From positions 124,001-188,000 of the forward strand of contig CAZGQS010000001.1 of the NCBI GenBank assembly GCA_964527775.1: a stretch of DNA of 64,000 nucleotides, written 5' to 3'. Positions 44,866 to 53,854 of this stretch are shown in pieces. The position numbers were made by a program, and so were the translations under genes. The notes beneath the pieces are model-generated. The model was not told the origin of the DNA. It saw only the letters and a program-made list of their open reading frames with translations, and did not search any database. This DNA is from VMCP01 sp964527775 (lineage in GTDB: Bacteria; Bacteroidota; Bacteroidia; NS11-12g; UBA955). Position 1 is the first letter of the stretch. The number at the start of each line of letters is the position of its first letter.

Positions 44866-46239
44866 ATGGCATTTTACCAAAATATTTTGGAAACCATAGG
44901 AAATACTCCTTTGGTTAAAATAAACAAACTTACTAAAGATTTACCCTGTACTGTATTAGCAAAAGTTGAAACTACCAATCCAGGCAATTCCATTAAAGAC
45001 CGTATGGCTCTCAAAATGATTGAAGACGCTGAAAAATCGGGTGTTTTAAAACCCGGCGGTACCATTGTTGAAGGAACCAGTGGCAATACGGGAATGGGTT
45101 TAGCCATCGCGGCGGTTGTAAAGGGGTATAAGTGCATTTTTACAACTACAGATAAACAGAGTAAAGAAAAAGTAGATGCTTTAAAAGCTTTTGGTGCTGA
45201 AGTGATTGTTTGTCCAACAGATGTTGATCCAGAAGATCCTCGTAGCTATTATAGTGTAAGTAGTAGACTTGCTGCTGAAATACCCAATGCTTGGAAACCC
45301 AATCAATATGATAATTTAAGCAATTCTCAGGCTCATTACGAACAAACAGGACCTGAAATTTGGGAACAAACAGAAGGAAAAATCACCCATTTGGTGGTGG
45401 GAGTGGGTACCGGTGGTACCATTTCGGGAACAGCAAGGTATCTCAAAGAGAAAAACCCAAACATCAAAATCATTGGAATAGATACTTACGGTTCGGTATT
45501 CAAAAAATACAAGGAAACGGGCATTTTTGATAAAAATGAAATCTATCCCTACATCACCGAAGGCATTGGAGAGGATTTCCTGCCAAAAAATGTAGATTTC
45601 TCACTCATAGACCATTTTGAAAAAGTAACCGATAAAGACGCCGCATACATGACTCGACTGATTCCGAGGGAAGAGGGGATTTTCGCTGGAAACAGTGCAG
45701 GTTCTGCTATGCAAGGCCTGCTTCAAGTCAAGCATATGTTTGGACCAAATGATGTGGTTGTTGTTATTTTTCATGATCATGGAACTCGCTATTTGGGCAA
45801 AATGTTCAATGAAGATTGGATGAGAGATAGAGGGTTTATTCCTTCTAAACCAACCAAGACAGCTTCAGAATTAATTGCAAATCACAAAGAACTGCCTTTA
45901 GTCAGTATTTCTGATACCATGTCATGCAAAGAAGCTTTTCATCTCATGCAGAAATACAATATTTCTCAAATTCCTGTGAAAAATAATCAAAATGAATTCG
46001 TGGGATCCTTAGACGATAACTTCTTTTACAAGGAACTGTTAACCAATCTAGATTTGATGAATTCTACTGTGGGAAGTGTCATGCAACAAGCATATCCTGT
46101 GGTTTCTTTTGGAGAAAGTATTGAGAATATTTCTCGTTTGATTGATGAAAAAAATCAGGCTTGTCTTGTAATGGATATGGGCGGTAATTGGCACATTATC
46201 ACCAAACAAGACCTCATTCGCGCAATTGCCGATGTTTAG
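44866..46239 (+). CDS. Cystathionine beta-synthase / cysteine synthase with CBS domains
   Basis: 457 residues. PLP-dependent fold II enzyme: PLP lysine K44 (NPGNSIKDRMAL), GTSGNTG (70-76, phosphate and carboxylate loop) and GVGTGGTISG (PLP phosphate). The C-terminal 130 residues hold two CBS motifs (VSISDTMSCKEAFHLMQ; STVGSVMQQAYPVVSFGESI), probably an allosteric domain as in human CBS. Cystathionine beta-synthase is favoured by the CBS tail, but cysteine synthase activity cannot be excluded. map follows 40 nt downstream. Confidence 0.92.
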   Translation: MAFYQNILETIGNTPLVKINKLTKDLPCTVLAKVETTNPGNSIKDRMALKMIEDAEKSGVLKPGGTIVEGTSGNTGMGLAIAAVVKGYKCIFTTTDKQSKEKVDALKAFGAEVIVCPTDVDPEDPRSYYSVSSRLAAEIPNAWKPNQYDNLSNSQAHYEQTGPEIWEQTEGKITHLVVGVGTGGTISGTARYLKEKNPNIKIIGIDTYGSVFKKYKETGIFDKNEIYPYITEGIGEDFLPKNVDFSLIDHFEKVTDKDAAYMTRLIPREEGIFAGNSAGSAMQGLLQVKHMFGPNDVVVVIFHDHGTRYLGKMFNEDWMRDRGFIPSKPTKTASELIANHKELPLVSISDTMSCKEAFHLMQKYNISQIPVKNNQNEFVGSLDDNFFYKELLTNLDLMNSTVGSVMQQAYPVVSFGESIENISRLIDEKNQACLVMDMGGNWHIITKQDLIRAIADV

Positions 46240-46279
46240 TATTTTTTCCAAATTATTTAGATTAAACGCATCAAAATCA

Positions 46280-47044
46280 ATGGCCATCAACATTAAAACC
46301 CCTGAACAAATAGAAGGAATCAAGAAAAGTTCGCAATTAGCGGCTCAAACTCTCAAGTATATGGAGCAGTTCGTAAAACCAGGTGTTACCACCTTAGAAT
46401 TAGACCAAATTATTGAGAAATATGTAAGAGAACATGGTGCATCTCCTGCAACAAAAGGATACAGAGGTTACAAGCATTCTAGTTGTATTTCACCCAATGA
46501 TGTGGTCTGCCACGGTGTTCCTAATAGTTATGTGCTTCAAGATGGTGATATTTTGAACATTGATGTTACTACTATTTTAAACGGTTTCTATGGCGATACA
46601 TGCAAAATGTACTATGTGGGTAAACCTTCTGAATATGCGCAGAAATTGGTTGAAACCACCAAGGAGTGTCTTCGACTTGGTATGGCTGAATGTAAACCCG
46701 GCGCAAGATTAGGCAATGTAGGATATGCCATTTCTGAACACGCTCATAAAAATGGATACAGCGTGGTTTATGAATTTTGTGGACATGGTGTTGGACTGAA
46801 ATTTCACGAAGAACCAGACGTGCCGCACATAGCTGAAAAAAACTCAGGCCCAATTTTAAAAGAGGGCATGGTCTTTACCATTGAACCCATGATCAATGCT
46901 GGAAAAGCGCGCTGTAAGGTTGATAGAAAAGATGGTTGGACTGCCAGAACCATTGACGGTAGATTGAGCGCCCAATTTGAGCATACCATTGTCATTACCT
47001 CTGATGGTTATGAAGCATTGACCGATGTTTACGGGGACTTTTAA
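46280..47044 (+). CDS. map: Methionine aminopeptidase, type I
   Basis: Removes the N-terminal Met from new proteins. 254 residues from the ATG at 46280; earlier in-frame ATGs (46226, 46232) would overlap the previous gene and add a non-homologous tail. Metal ligands D95, D106, H169, E202 and E234 and substrate-binding H78 are all present (DVTTILNGFYGDTC; CGHGVGLKFHEEP; FTIEPMI; FEHTIVI). No SH3-like or zinc-finger N-terminal extension. Confidence 0.96.
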   Translation: MAINIKTPEQIEGIKKSSQLAAQTLKYMEQFVKPGVTTLELDQIIEKYVREHGASPATKGYRGYKHSSCISPNDVVCHGVPNSYVLQDGDILNIDVTTILNGFYGDTCKMYYVGKPSEYAQKLVETTKECLRLGMAECKPGARLGNVGYAISEHAHKNGYSVVYEFCGHGVGLKFHEEPDVPHIAEKNSGPILKEGMVFTIEPMINAGKARCKVDRKDGWTARTIDGRLSAQFEHTIVITSDGYEALTDVYGDF

Positions 47045-47054
47045 GTTTTAAACT

Positions 47055-47894
47055 ATGAACGTAAAACTAACCACCATACACACGGGTAATTTCAAACTTG
47101 ATGGGGGAGCCATGTTTGGTGTAGTTCCCAAAGTACTTTGGAATAAAATGAACCCTTCTGATGAAAACAACTTATGCAATTGGGCCATGCGTTGCCTTTT
47201 AGTGGAAGTCGGTTCAAGGAAAATCCTCATAGATACAGGAATTGGAGATAAACAGTCTGACAAGTTCTTCTCTCATTACTATTTAAATGGCGATCAAAGT
47301 TTGGATAAATCATTAGCGTATGTAGGTTTGACCAAAGACGATATTACCGATGTTATATTAACACATCTGCATTTTGATCATGTGGGAGGAGCGGTGACAA
47401 ATGAACTAACCGCAGCATTTAGCAAGGCTATTTATCATGTTACCGAAACTCAATGGAACCATGCCAATAACCCCAATCCTCGTGAAAAAGCTTCATTCCT
47501 TAAAGAGAATTTTGAAACTCTTCAATATGAAGGAGTATTGAATTTTGTGGAGCCTGGAGAAAAAATAGCTGATATCATTGAAATTCTTACTTGCAATGGT
47601 CATACTTTAGGCATGATTACTCCGTTGATTCACCTTCCAAGCGGCGAAAAAGTGCTGTATGGCGCTGATTTGTATCCCAGCCATTCTCACATAAAATCCA
47701 ATTTTGTCATGGCCTATGATATTCAGCCTTTGGTCACAATGATTGAAAAAGAGGCCATGAATCAAAGAGCTACCGAAGAAAATTGGTGGATTTACTATGA
47801 ACACGACCTTGCCCATGAAATGAGCAAGATTGCATTGAATGAAAAAAATCAATTCGAGGCAATGAACTTCGCCTCGGTTGATATGTTGAATTGA
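47055..47894 (+). CDS. Metallo-beta-lactamase-fold hydrolase
   Basis: 279 residues. The first metal motif HLHFDH is at 104-109, with the later ligands His in CNGHTLGM, Asp in YGADLYP and His in YYEHD. Most likely a lactonase-like or other hydrolase (the FNNPxx-type N-terminus of AHL lactonases is not present). Follows map by 10 nt. Substrate unknown. Confidence 0.88.
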   Translation: MNVKLTTIHTGNFKLDGGAMFGVVPKVLWNKMNPSDENNLCNWAMRCLLVEVGSRKILIDTGIGDKQSDKFFSHYYLNGDQSLDKSLAYVGLTKDDITDVILTHLHFDHVGGAVTNELTAAFSKAIYHVTETQWNHANNPNPREKASFLKENFETLQYEGVLNFVEPGEKIADIIEILTCNGHTLGMITPLIHLPSGEKVLYGADLYPSHSHIKSNFVMAYDIQPLVTMIEKEAMNQRATEENWWIYYEHDLAHEMSKIALNEKNQFEAMNFASVDMLN

Positions 47895-50693
47895 TTATTG
47901 TTGCGGGAAGTATTTTTCCCAATTTACCTTCTCACCGGTGATTTCTTGATAAATCTCATCAATGTAAAACTGTGCATTGGTAAACTCTTGCTGGGTTTTT
48001 ACATTTCCGTATGACATTGCACCTACCCATTTGTTGAAATTGGTTTGATCATTCTTCAATTTAAAACATTGAGCACCAATTTGATAACTTCTTGCATCAA
48101 GAGGATTTATTTTTACCGCCTCCTTAATCGAAGCAATCGCCAAATCATAGTCCTTGTTTAACAGATGGGCCTGTGCCTTCATGCTATATCCTTCTGGATC
48201 TTTGGGACGTGAATCTATGTAGGCTTGCATAGTGTTTACCGCCAAATCATATTTATCTTTCTCTACATACATTTGATATGCAGAAAATAAAGCACGGCTG
48301 TATTCTGGGAACAATTCCAAACATTTGTTCATGTAGATCAAAGCAGAGTCTACGTTTCCTTTATTTCCATAGGCATTTCCAATATAGAACAATGCTTCGG
48401 TTGATTTAGGATCTACCTTTAAATACTCATTCAACAATGCAATTCCTTTGTCTTGATTGTTTTCTTTTGTAATAGCCTGAATACCTTGATAATCTAAATC
48501 GGAAAGACGTTTTACTACGCAGCCCATGGGTTTACCATCAACTGAAGGGGTGAAAATGGTACCAGCGGGAGGAAAACTACCGTTATCTAAACGTGCTTTA
48601 TCCATATATGCATTATAGAAAATGGCATAATCCCATTTTTTTTCTGAGCGATCATCAAAACGAGTGTACCCCACGTGAACATTGGGTTGATTTCGGAAAT
48701 AGTACTTTACTTGATCCATTCCATAGGTCAAGATTTCGTATTTCTTGTTTGGATTTCTAGCAATTTCATTGTCTATCAAGAATTCACAGCTCGGTCTGAT
48801 ACTGGCCAAGTAATAATCCATTTCATACTCGCCATAGGCACCTTGAACTCCACCAACAACCTCGTTGAAATAAACATAACTTAAGTTTGAGTTTTTTGCT
48901 ACAAACGAAGCTGGGATCAATGTCAATCCAATAGATAATATTGCACCAACAGGTAATTTTATTTTTACGAGGGATTGCAACTTGTAGTATCCTAAAACGG
49001 CTAAGATTCCAAAACTAGGCAGGGTAAATAAAATGTGTCTAAGTCCACCGTAAACTCCCGATTTCTGCAAATAGATGTAGAAAATGGGGAAGATGGCAGT
49101 GAATACCATTAAGAATTCTTCAACGGTAAAAGATTTTCTGCGAATAGCAGTGGTGATGACATAAAGTGCTAGTCCAATTAAAATTCCCAACGGAAGCGTA
49201 ATCCACAGGTATTTGGTCAAATAGTGTCCGGGCAAACCGTCGCTATCGTATAATTTTCCTTCAAAAAGTTGTCTTAAAGTTACTTGATAATTGGTAAATG
49301 CATCCAGTGCTTTCATTGGGTTATCGATTGGGGCTTCCCATCCGTAAGGCCACACATAGATTCCTAAGAAGTAACCCAGTATCCCGACAATAGCAATTGC
49401 TCCAATCCAAGCATTCGCACCTTTCCATTGTAATTTGATGAAGTTGGAAATTGAAATCTTTTCAATGAATTTCAGTCCCAAGTAAAGCCCAATTATGGCA
49501 ATCGATAATAGTCCACCAATACGGATAGAAATACCCAATGCAATACCGAACACCAATCCGAAGGCAGCAGACCATCTAAAAGTAGGGTAGGACTGAGCAA
49601 ATTTCACGGCATAATAAAGCGACATGATGTAACCCAAAGCGAAGGGAACGTCTTTGGGGTTATTCAAAGACTCACCAAAGAATCTGGGCATGAAGAATAC
49701 AGCCAGCAAGGCCACCGAAGCCCACAAATAACTTCCTTTGGTTAATCTACGGGTCAGCAATGCTGCATAGAAAACCGAAAGAAATCCAAAAACAGCATTC
49801 CACCAATGTCTTAGTCCCATATAATCATGAGCATCAGAAATCCAAGCCATGATTGCGGTGAAAGTGTCAAAGCTAGATCCATACAAATGCATCAAACGGT
49901 CTGGGTCTTCAATAGTTGCGGCAGCAACACCATCGGTCTGGTATTTACGCGCAACGGTTACCATCTTTTGACCCTTTATTGCGTTTGTATCGATAGGCAT
50001 TTGCATACCTATTTTATCTAGATGATAGTTAGCGATGAGTTTAGCGTATTCATATTGCACAAATTCATCACCTGAAATACCTGCTTTTTTGCTGGTTTGA
50101 GTGATGTAGAAAAAGCTCAAAACCGTCAATAAAACAAAGGCCAATTTAGACCAATTGCCTGATGGCTTAATGTAGTAATTAAGAGCTTGTAAAAGCTTAG
50201 AGTTCCAACTTTTTAAAACTTCTAGATTCTCAGGCTTTTTGTTTTCTAAAGTGATGAAAGATTCAGCGCTACATGCTTTTTCTAGGAAATAGGGCAATTC
50301 CTGAAAGTTGCAAAGATTAGGACTGATTTCTGTTAGTTGTTTTAATGCAGAGAGATTAGCAACAATGGCAACAAAATTAGCGCGTTGAGAATGTTGTCCG
50401 CTCAGTAATTGATTGATCGTTGAATTAGGAGCGGTTTCAGCGCAGATATAATGATGCGCTTTGTTTGATTCTGCGGTTATTTCTTGTTTGATTTTTTGAT
50501 GTTGCGCAGGCTTTAGAGTTTTATCGGGACTAACAATGATGTACCAACCATCAGATAATTCATGTATTTGATTAGAGTTTGAAATTTGTGTTGAATCAGA
50601 TGTATTGTTTGATTCATTATCTGACATCCAGTTTAATGTGGTCAGTTGTATGTTTTTGCCCTCAACGGAACCTTTATCTACTTTTTTAGCCAT
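47895..50693 (-). CDS. GT39/PMT-like membrane glycosyltransferase fused to TPR repeats
   Basis: 932 residues. The first 185 are soluble, polar and Ser/Thr/Asn/Gln-rich. One span begins near 183, followed by the acidic GISGDEFVQYEYAKL, like the catalytic Asp/Glu loop of GT-C enzymes. About ten spans follow to near 600. The C-terminal 210 residues carry three or four TPR units (ALFYIGNAYGNKGNVDSALIYMNKCLELFPEY; KAQAHLLNKDYDLAIASIKEAVKINPLDARSY). I infer a membrane glycosyltransferase using polyprenyl-phosphate sugar with a protein-binding tail. The GT-C assignment rests on topology and the acidic loop, not on a full motif match. A -7-like box TAATTTCG lies 19 nt before the ATG. Confidence 0.7.
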   Translation of the reverse strand: MAKKVDKGSVEGKNIQLTTLNWMSDNESNNTSDSTQISNSNQIHELSDGWYIIVSPDKTLKPAQHQKIKQEITAESNKAHHYICAETAPNSTINQLLSGQHSQRANFVAIVANLSALKQLTEISPNLCNFQELPYFLEKACSAESFITLENKKPENLEVLKSWNSKLLQALNYYIKPSGNWSKLAFVLLTVLSFFYITQTSKKAGISGDEFVQYEYAKLIANYHLDKIGMQMPIDTNAIKGQKMVTVARKYQTDGVAAATIEDPDRLMHLYGSSFDTFTAIMAWISDAHDYMGLRHWWNAVFGFLSVFYAALLTRRLTKGSYLWASVALLAVFFMPRFFGESLNNPKDVPFALGYIMSLYYAVKFAQSYPTFRWSAAFGLVFGIALGISIRIGGLLSIAIIGLYLGLKFIEKISISNFIKLQWKGANAWIGAIAIVGILGYFLGIYVWPYGWEAPIDNPMKALDAFTNYQVTLRQLFEGKLYDSDGLPGHYLTKYLWITLPLGILIGLALYVITTAIRRKSFTVEEFLMVFTAIFPIFYIYLQKSGVYGGLRHILFTLPSFGILAVLGYYKLQSLVKIKLPVGAILSIGLTLIPASFVAKNSNLSYVYFNEVVGGVQGAYGEYEMDYYLASIRPSCEFLIDNEIARNPNKKYEILTYGMDQVKYYFRNQPNVHVGYTRFDDRSEKKWDYAIFYNAYMDKARLDNGSFPPAGTIFTPSVDGKPMGCVVKRLSDLDYQGIQAITKENNQDKGIALLNEYLKVDPKSTEALFYIGNAYGNKGNVDSALIYMNKCLELFPEYSRALFSAYQMYVEKDKYDLAVNTMQAYIDSRPKDPEGYSMKAQAHLLNKDYDLAIASIKEAVKINPLDARSYQIGAQCFKLKNDQTNFNKWVGAMSYGNVKTQQEFTNAQFYIDEIYQEITGEKVNWEKYFPQQ

Positions 50694-50768
50694 GATCTTC
50701 AGTGTTCTTTGCGAAATTAATTTCTTTTCTTGTTGAATCTTCTATTTGAGATAAGTTTTCCTGTTTTG

Positions 50769-51545
50769 TTAATCACCCCAAATGATATCAAAGTGAATGT
50801 AGACTGATTTATTAGCAGTGCCCGATTTTGGTGAGTTTGCATATGGACTAGGGGTCAAGTTGATTTTTAAGATCACCTCAGTTACTCCGGGTGAAAACGG
50901 ATGTTCAGTAAGGGATTTTGCATTTAATATACTTTCAGCATATTGGCTCGAGCAATTCGCCTTAACTACTTTTTTTATGTCATCTATATTCCAATTTTTA
51001 AGATCGCTTTCTTCGTATCCGAAGTTAAAAGGACTGAATTTCTCAGGAGAGAGCCTTTTCAACACGGTGTATTTTGATTGTATGCTTTGCTTTCCGGGGA
51101 ATTTAAAATTGCAAATTTCTGCATCCTCGCTGTAGTTGTGGTAGTTAATCATTAAGGTTGTGACTCTTGATTCTTCAATTGATTTTACTATCCACTTAGG
51201 TTCTTCATAAAGATAAGTCAGGGTCATTTTTTGATCTAACATACTTAGATGGTCTGTTTCAATGGTAAATTTGATGGAGTCATTGACTGGGTGCTGATAA
51301 TGGCCAGTTTTGCCGGTAAAAACGCTGTCAAATCCCAAGGTAAAACCTAAATCTTCAAAATAGAAAATCACGGGTTGTGCCGTATCTGGCCCAGAATCGA
51401 ATACAGGGTTTTCAAGTCCCAATGCTGAATCAATTTCGGTATTGGATGCAGGTTCTGTAGTTGGATTGGAACAGCTAGCTATGAAAACAATGAGTGTTAA
51501 TAGCATGAAGCTAGTACAAAGTTGAAAGCAAGATTTCAAATTCAT
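50769..51545 (-). CDS. Predicted lipoprotein of unknown function
   Basis: 258 residues. Lipoprotein signal: LLTLIVFIASC, with the Cys at about residue 25, then SNPTTEPASNTE. The mature part is beta-rich with no motif I recognise. No operon partner: it is 75 nt upstream of the GT39-like gene on the same strand and diverges from rpsA. Confidence 0.65.
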   Translation of the reverse strand: MNLKSCFQLCTSFMLLTLIVFIASCSNPTTEPASNTEIDSALGLENPVFDSGPDTAQPVIFYFEDLGFTLGFDSVFTGKTGHYQHPVNDSIKFTIETDHLSMLDQKMTLTYLYEEPKWIVKSIEESRVTTLMINYHNYSEDAEICNFKFPGKQSIQSKYTVLKRLSPEKFSPFNFGYEESDLKNWNIDDIKKVVKANCSSQYAESILNAKSLTEHPFSPGVTEVILKINLTPSPYANSPKSGTANKSVYIHFDIIWGD

Positions 51546-51589
51546 TCTGTGTGTTTTTTGTATTTAAGTCTCAAATAAAATATTAATTC

Positions 51590-51620
51590 TTTGAAAGAAG
51601 AGAATTTACCATTAATTTTG
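51590..51620 (+). promoter_or_regulatory. Bacteroidota sigma-A promoter (TTTG-N19-TAATTTTG) for rpsA
   Basis: TTTG at 51590-51593 and TAATTTTG at 51613-51620, 19 nt apart, both exact. The leader would be only about 22 nt and holds the Shine-Dalgarno. Confidence 0.8.
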
Positions 51621-51630
51621 CCGCCCACTA

Positions 51631-51637
51631 AAGGAGG
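51631..51637 (+). promoter_or_regulatory. Strong Shine-Dalgarno AAGGAGG of rpsA
   Basis: AAGGAGG at 51631-51637, 9 nt before the TTG start. Bacteroidota ribosomes are known to occlude the anti-SD of 16S rRNA, and SD motifs are rare in the phylum, so this site is likely a regulated translation signal. Confidence 0.75.
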
Positions 51638-51646
51638 AATTTTATA

Positions 51647-53767
51647 TTGACACAAGAATCAAAAGATCAACAAAATGAAGAAATCGTGAGCGCAGCTACG
51701 ATTTCTACTCCAGCTCCCAAGAAAAGTTCAACTGCAGCTTCTGCACATGATGATTTTGACTGGGACGCTGACGAAGCGGGCTTCCAGTCTTATTCTAAGG
51801 AAGATCGTCTTAAGCTCGAAGAGCAGTACAACAACACCTTCAATCCTGTTACAGAGAAAGAAGTTGTTAAAGGTGTAGTCGTTGCAATTAACGACAAAGA
51901 CGTAGTAGTTAACATCGGCTTCAAAAGCGATGGTATGGTACCACGTACAGAATTTCGCGATATGCCCGACTTAAAAGTGGGTGATAACGTAGAAGTATTC
52001 GTTGATATTGCCGAAGACAAAATGGGTCAGTTGATCTTGAGTCGCCGTAAGGCCTTACAAGAAACAGCATGGGAACGCATCATTGAAGCAATGGAAAGCG
52101 ATACTGTTGTTACAGGTTATGTTCGTTCTAGAACCAAAGGTGGTTTGGTAGTTGATGTTTTCAACATCGATACTTTCTTGCCAGGTTCACAAATTGATAC
52201 TAAACCCGTTCGTGATTACGATCAATACGTAGGTAAAACTATGGATTTCAAGATTGTAAAAGTGAACGAAGTGTACAAAAACGTTGTAGTTTCACACAAA
52301 GCTCTTATTGAAGATGATATTGAAGCTCAGAAATCTGAGATCTTGTCTCGTCTTGAAAAAGGACAAGTACTTGAAGGTGTAGTTAAAAACATGACTAGCT
52401 TCGGTGTATTTGTTGATTTGGGTGGTATAGACGGTTTGTTGCACATTACTGATATCTCTTGGGGTAGAATCAACCACCCTGAAGAGGTGTTGAAATTAGA
52501 CGAAAAAGTAAACGTTGTAATCCTTGATTACGATGATACTAAAAAGCGTATTTCTTTAGGATTGAAGCAGTTGTCTGCTCATCCTTGGGATGATTTAGAT
52601 CCATCTATCACCGAAGGTTCAAAAGTGAATGGTAAAGTAGTTAGCGTTGCTGATTACGGTGCATTCATCGAAATTAAGCCTGGTGTTGAAGGATTGGTTC
52701 ACGTTTCTGAAATGAGCTGGAGCTCTCACTTGAGAAATCCATCTGAATACCTAACTGTTGGCGAAGATATTGATGCAGTTGTATTGTCACTTGACCGCAG
52801 CGAGCACAAAATGAGCCTTGGTATTAAGCAATTGACTCAAGATCCTTGGGTTGAAATTGCAAACAAATACCCTGTAGGTAGCAAACATAAAGGTGTAGTG
52901 AAAAACTTGACCTCTTATGGTTTATTCCTTGAATTGGAAGAAGGTATCGACGGACTGGTTCACGTTTCTGACTTGAGCTGGAACAAGAAAATCAAGCACC
53001 CTAGCGAATTCGTTAAAAAAGGCGAGTCTCTAGAAGTAATTGTTCTTGAAGTTGATTCTGACAACCGTCGTTTGAGCCTAGGTCACAAACAATTGGAAGA
53101 AAATCCATGGGATACTTTCGAAACTATCTTCACTTTGGGTTCAATCCACGAAGGTACTGTTACCAGCATCAATGATAAAGGTGCAACTATTCAGTTGCAA
53201 TACGGTGTTGAAGCATTCGCTCCAACTCGCCACATCAAGAAAGCTGATAACAAGCCAATGAAAGAAGATGAAGTGTTTGAATTTGAAGTGATTGAGTTCT
53301 CTAAAGATTCAAAACGTATCATCGTTTCTCATACAAACATTTGGAAAGGTGCTGAACGTGCGAAAGACGGAGAAGAGAAATCATCTCGCGAAAAAGCAAG
53401 AAAGAATACATCTAAAACTATGAAGAAGATCAACCAGTCTTCTGAAAAGACCACCCTTGGTGAGTTAGATGCACTTTCTGAATTGCGCGCACAATTCGAA
53501 AAAGCTGAGTCTAAACCCGCTGCAAAAGCAGTTAAAGAGGTAGTTGAAACTCCAGCAACCGAAGAAGCTTCATCTACTGGTGTTTCTGAATTGAAAGACC
53601 TTTCAGGTGTAGGTCCGGCAATGGTTAAGAGAATGTCTGCTTTGGGTGTAAATACCATCGAAGATCTTCTTGCTATCACTGACGAAAAGGCGGCTGAATT
53701 AGCTGAACAAGATTCAAAAATCTCTGCTGAGCAGTGGTCAAAATGGATCGGTGAAGCTAAAGCTTAA
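51647..53767 (+). CDS. rpsA: 30S ribosomal protein S1 with a C-terminal helix-hairpin-helix extension
   Basis: 706 residues, TTG start after a strong SD. Six S1 RNA-binding domains follow: about 65-130, 148-215, 235-305, 320-390, 405-475 and 490-560 (GVVVAINDKDVVV; TGYVRSRTKGGLVV; EGVVKNMTSFGVFVDLGG; NGKVVSVADYGAFIEI; KGVVKNLTSYGLFLELEE; EGTVTSINDKGATIQL). A charged linker (about 565-645) leads to a 58-residue tail (649-706, LKDLSGVGPAMVKRMSALGV...), a helix-hairpin-helix of the GxGPxxxxxLxxxGV type. S1 helps mRNA binding. The tail is unusual for S1; in this phylum such a tail is often on L21 instead. Confidence 0.95.
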   Translation: MTQESKDQQNEEIVSAATISTPAPKKSSTAASAHDDFDWDADEAGFQSYSKEDRLKLEEQYNNTFNPVTEKEVVKGVVVAINDKDVVVNIGFKSDGMVPRTEFRDMPDLKVGDNVEVFVDIAEDKMGQLILSRRKALQETAWERIIEAMESDTVVTGYVRSRTKGGLVVDVFNIDTFLPGSQIDTKPVRDYDQYVGKTMDFKIVKVNEVYKNVVVSHKALIEDDIEAQKSEILSRLEKGQVLEGVVKNMTSFGVFVDLGGIDGLLHITDISWGRINHPEEVLKLDEKVNVVILDYDDTKKRISLGLKQLSAHPWDDLDPSITEGSKVNGKVVSVADYGAFIEIKPGVEGLVHVSEMSWSSHLRNPSEYLTVGEDIDAVVLSLDRSEHKMSLGIKQLTQDPWVEIANKYPVGSKHKGVVKNLTSYGLFLELEEGIDGLVHVSDLSWNKKIKHPSEFVKKGESLEVIVLEVDSDNRRLSLGHKQLEENPWDTFETIFTLGSIHEGTVTSINDKGATIQLQYGVEAFAPTRHIKKADNKPMKEDEVFEFEVIEFSKDSKRIIVSHTNIWKGAERAKDGEEKSSREKARKNTSKTMKKINQSSEKTTLGELDALSELRAQFEKAESKPAAKAVKEVVETPATEEASSTGVSELKDLSGVGPAMVKRMSALGVNTIEDLLAITDEKAAELAEQDSKISAEQWSKWIGEAKA

Positions 53768-53788
53768 TCCAACTAATTAAATTACAAG

Positions 53789-53818
53789 AAGTCCCACCGG
53801 TAACGGTGGGACTTTTTT
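53789..53818 (+). terminator. Intrinsic terminator of rpsA
   Basis: A 10-bp stem, 53790-53799 (AGTCCCACCG) with 53804-53813 (CGGTGGGACT), closed by a GTAA tetraloop, then T to 53818. Confidence 0.95.
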
Positions 53819-53843
53819 GTTTTATAGGATTTCGGTAACTTTG
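53816..53843 (+). promoter_or_regulatory. Promoter TTTG-N16-TAACTTTG for the membrane gene, -33 inside the terminator tail
   Basis: The -7 box TAACTTTG is at 53836-53843, 11 nt before the ATG. The -33 TTTG (53816-53819) is made by the T-run of the rpsA terminator, spacing 16 nt. Confidence 0.5.
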
Positions 53844-53854
53844 AGAATCATAAA

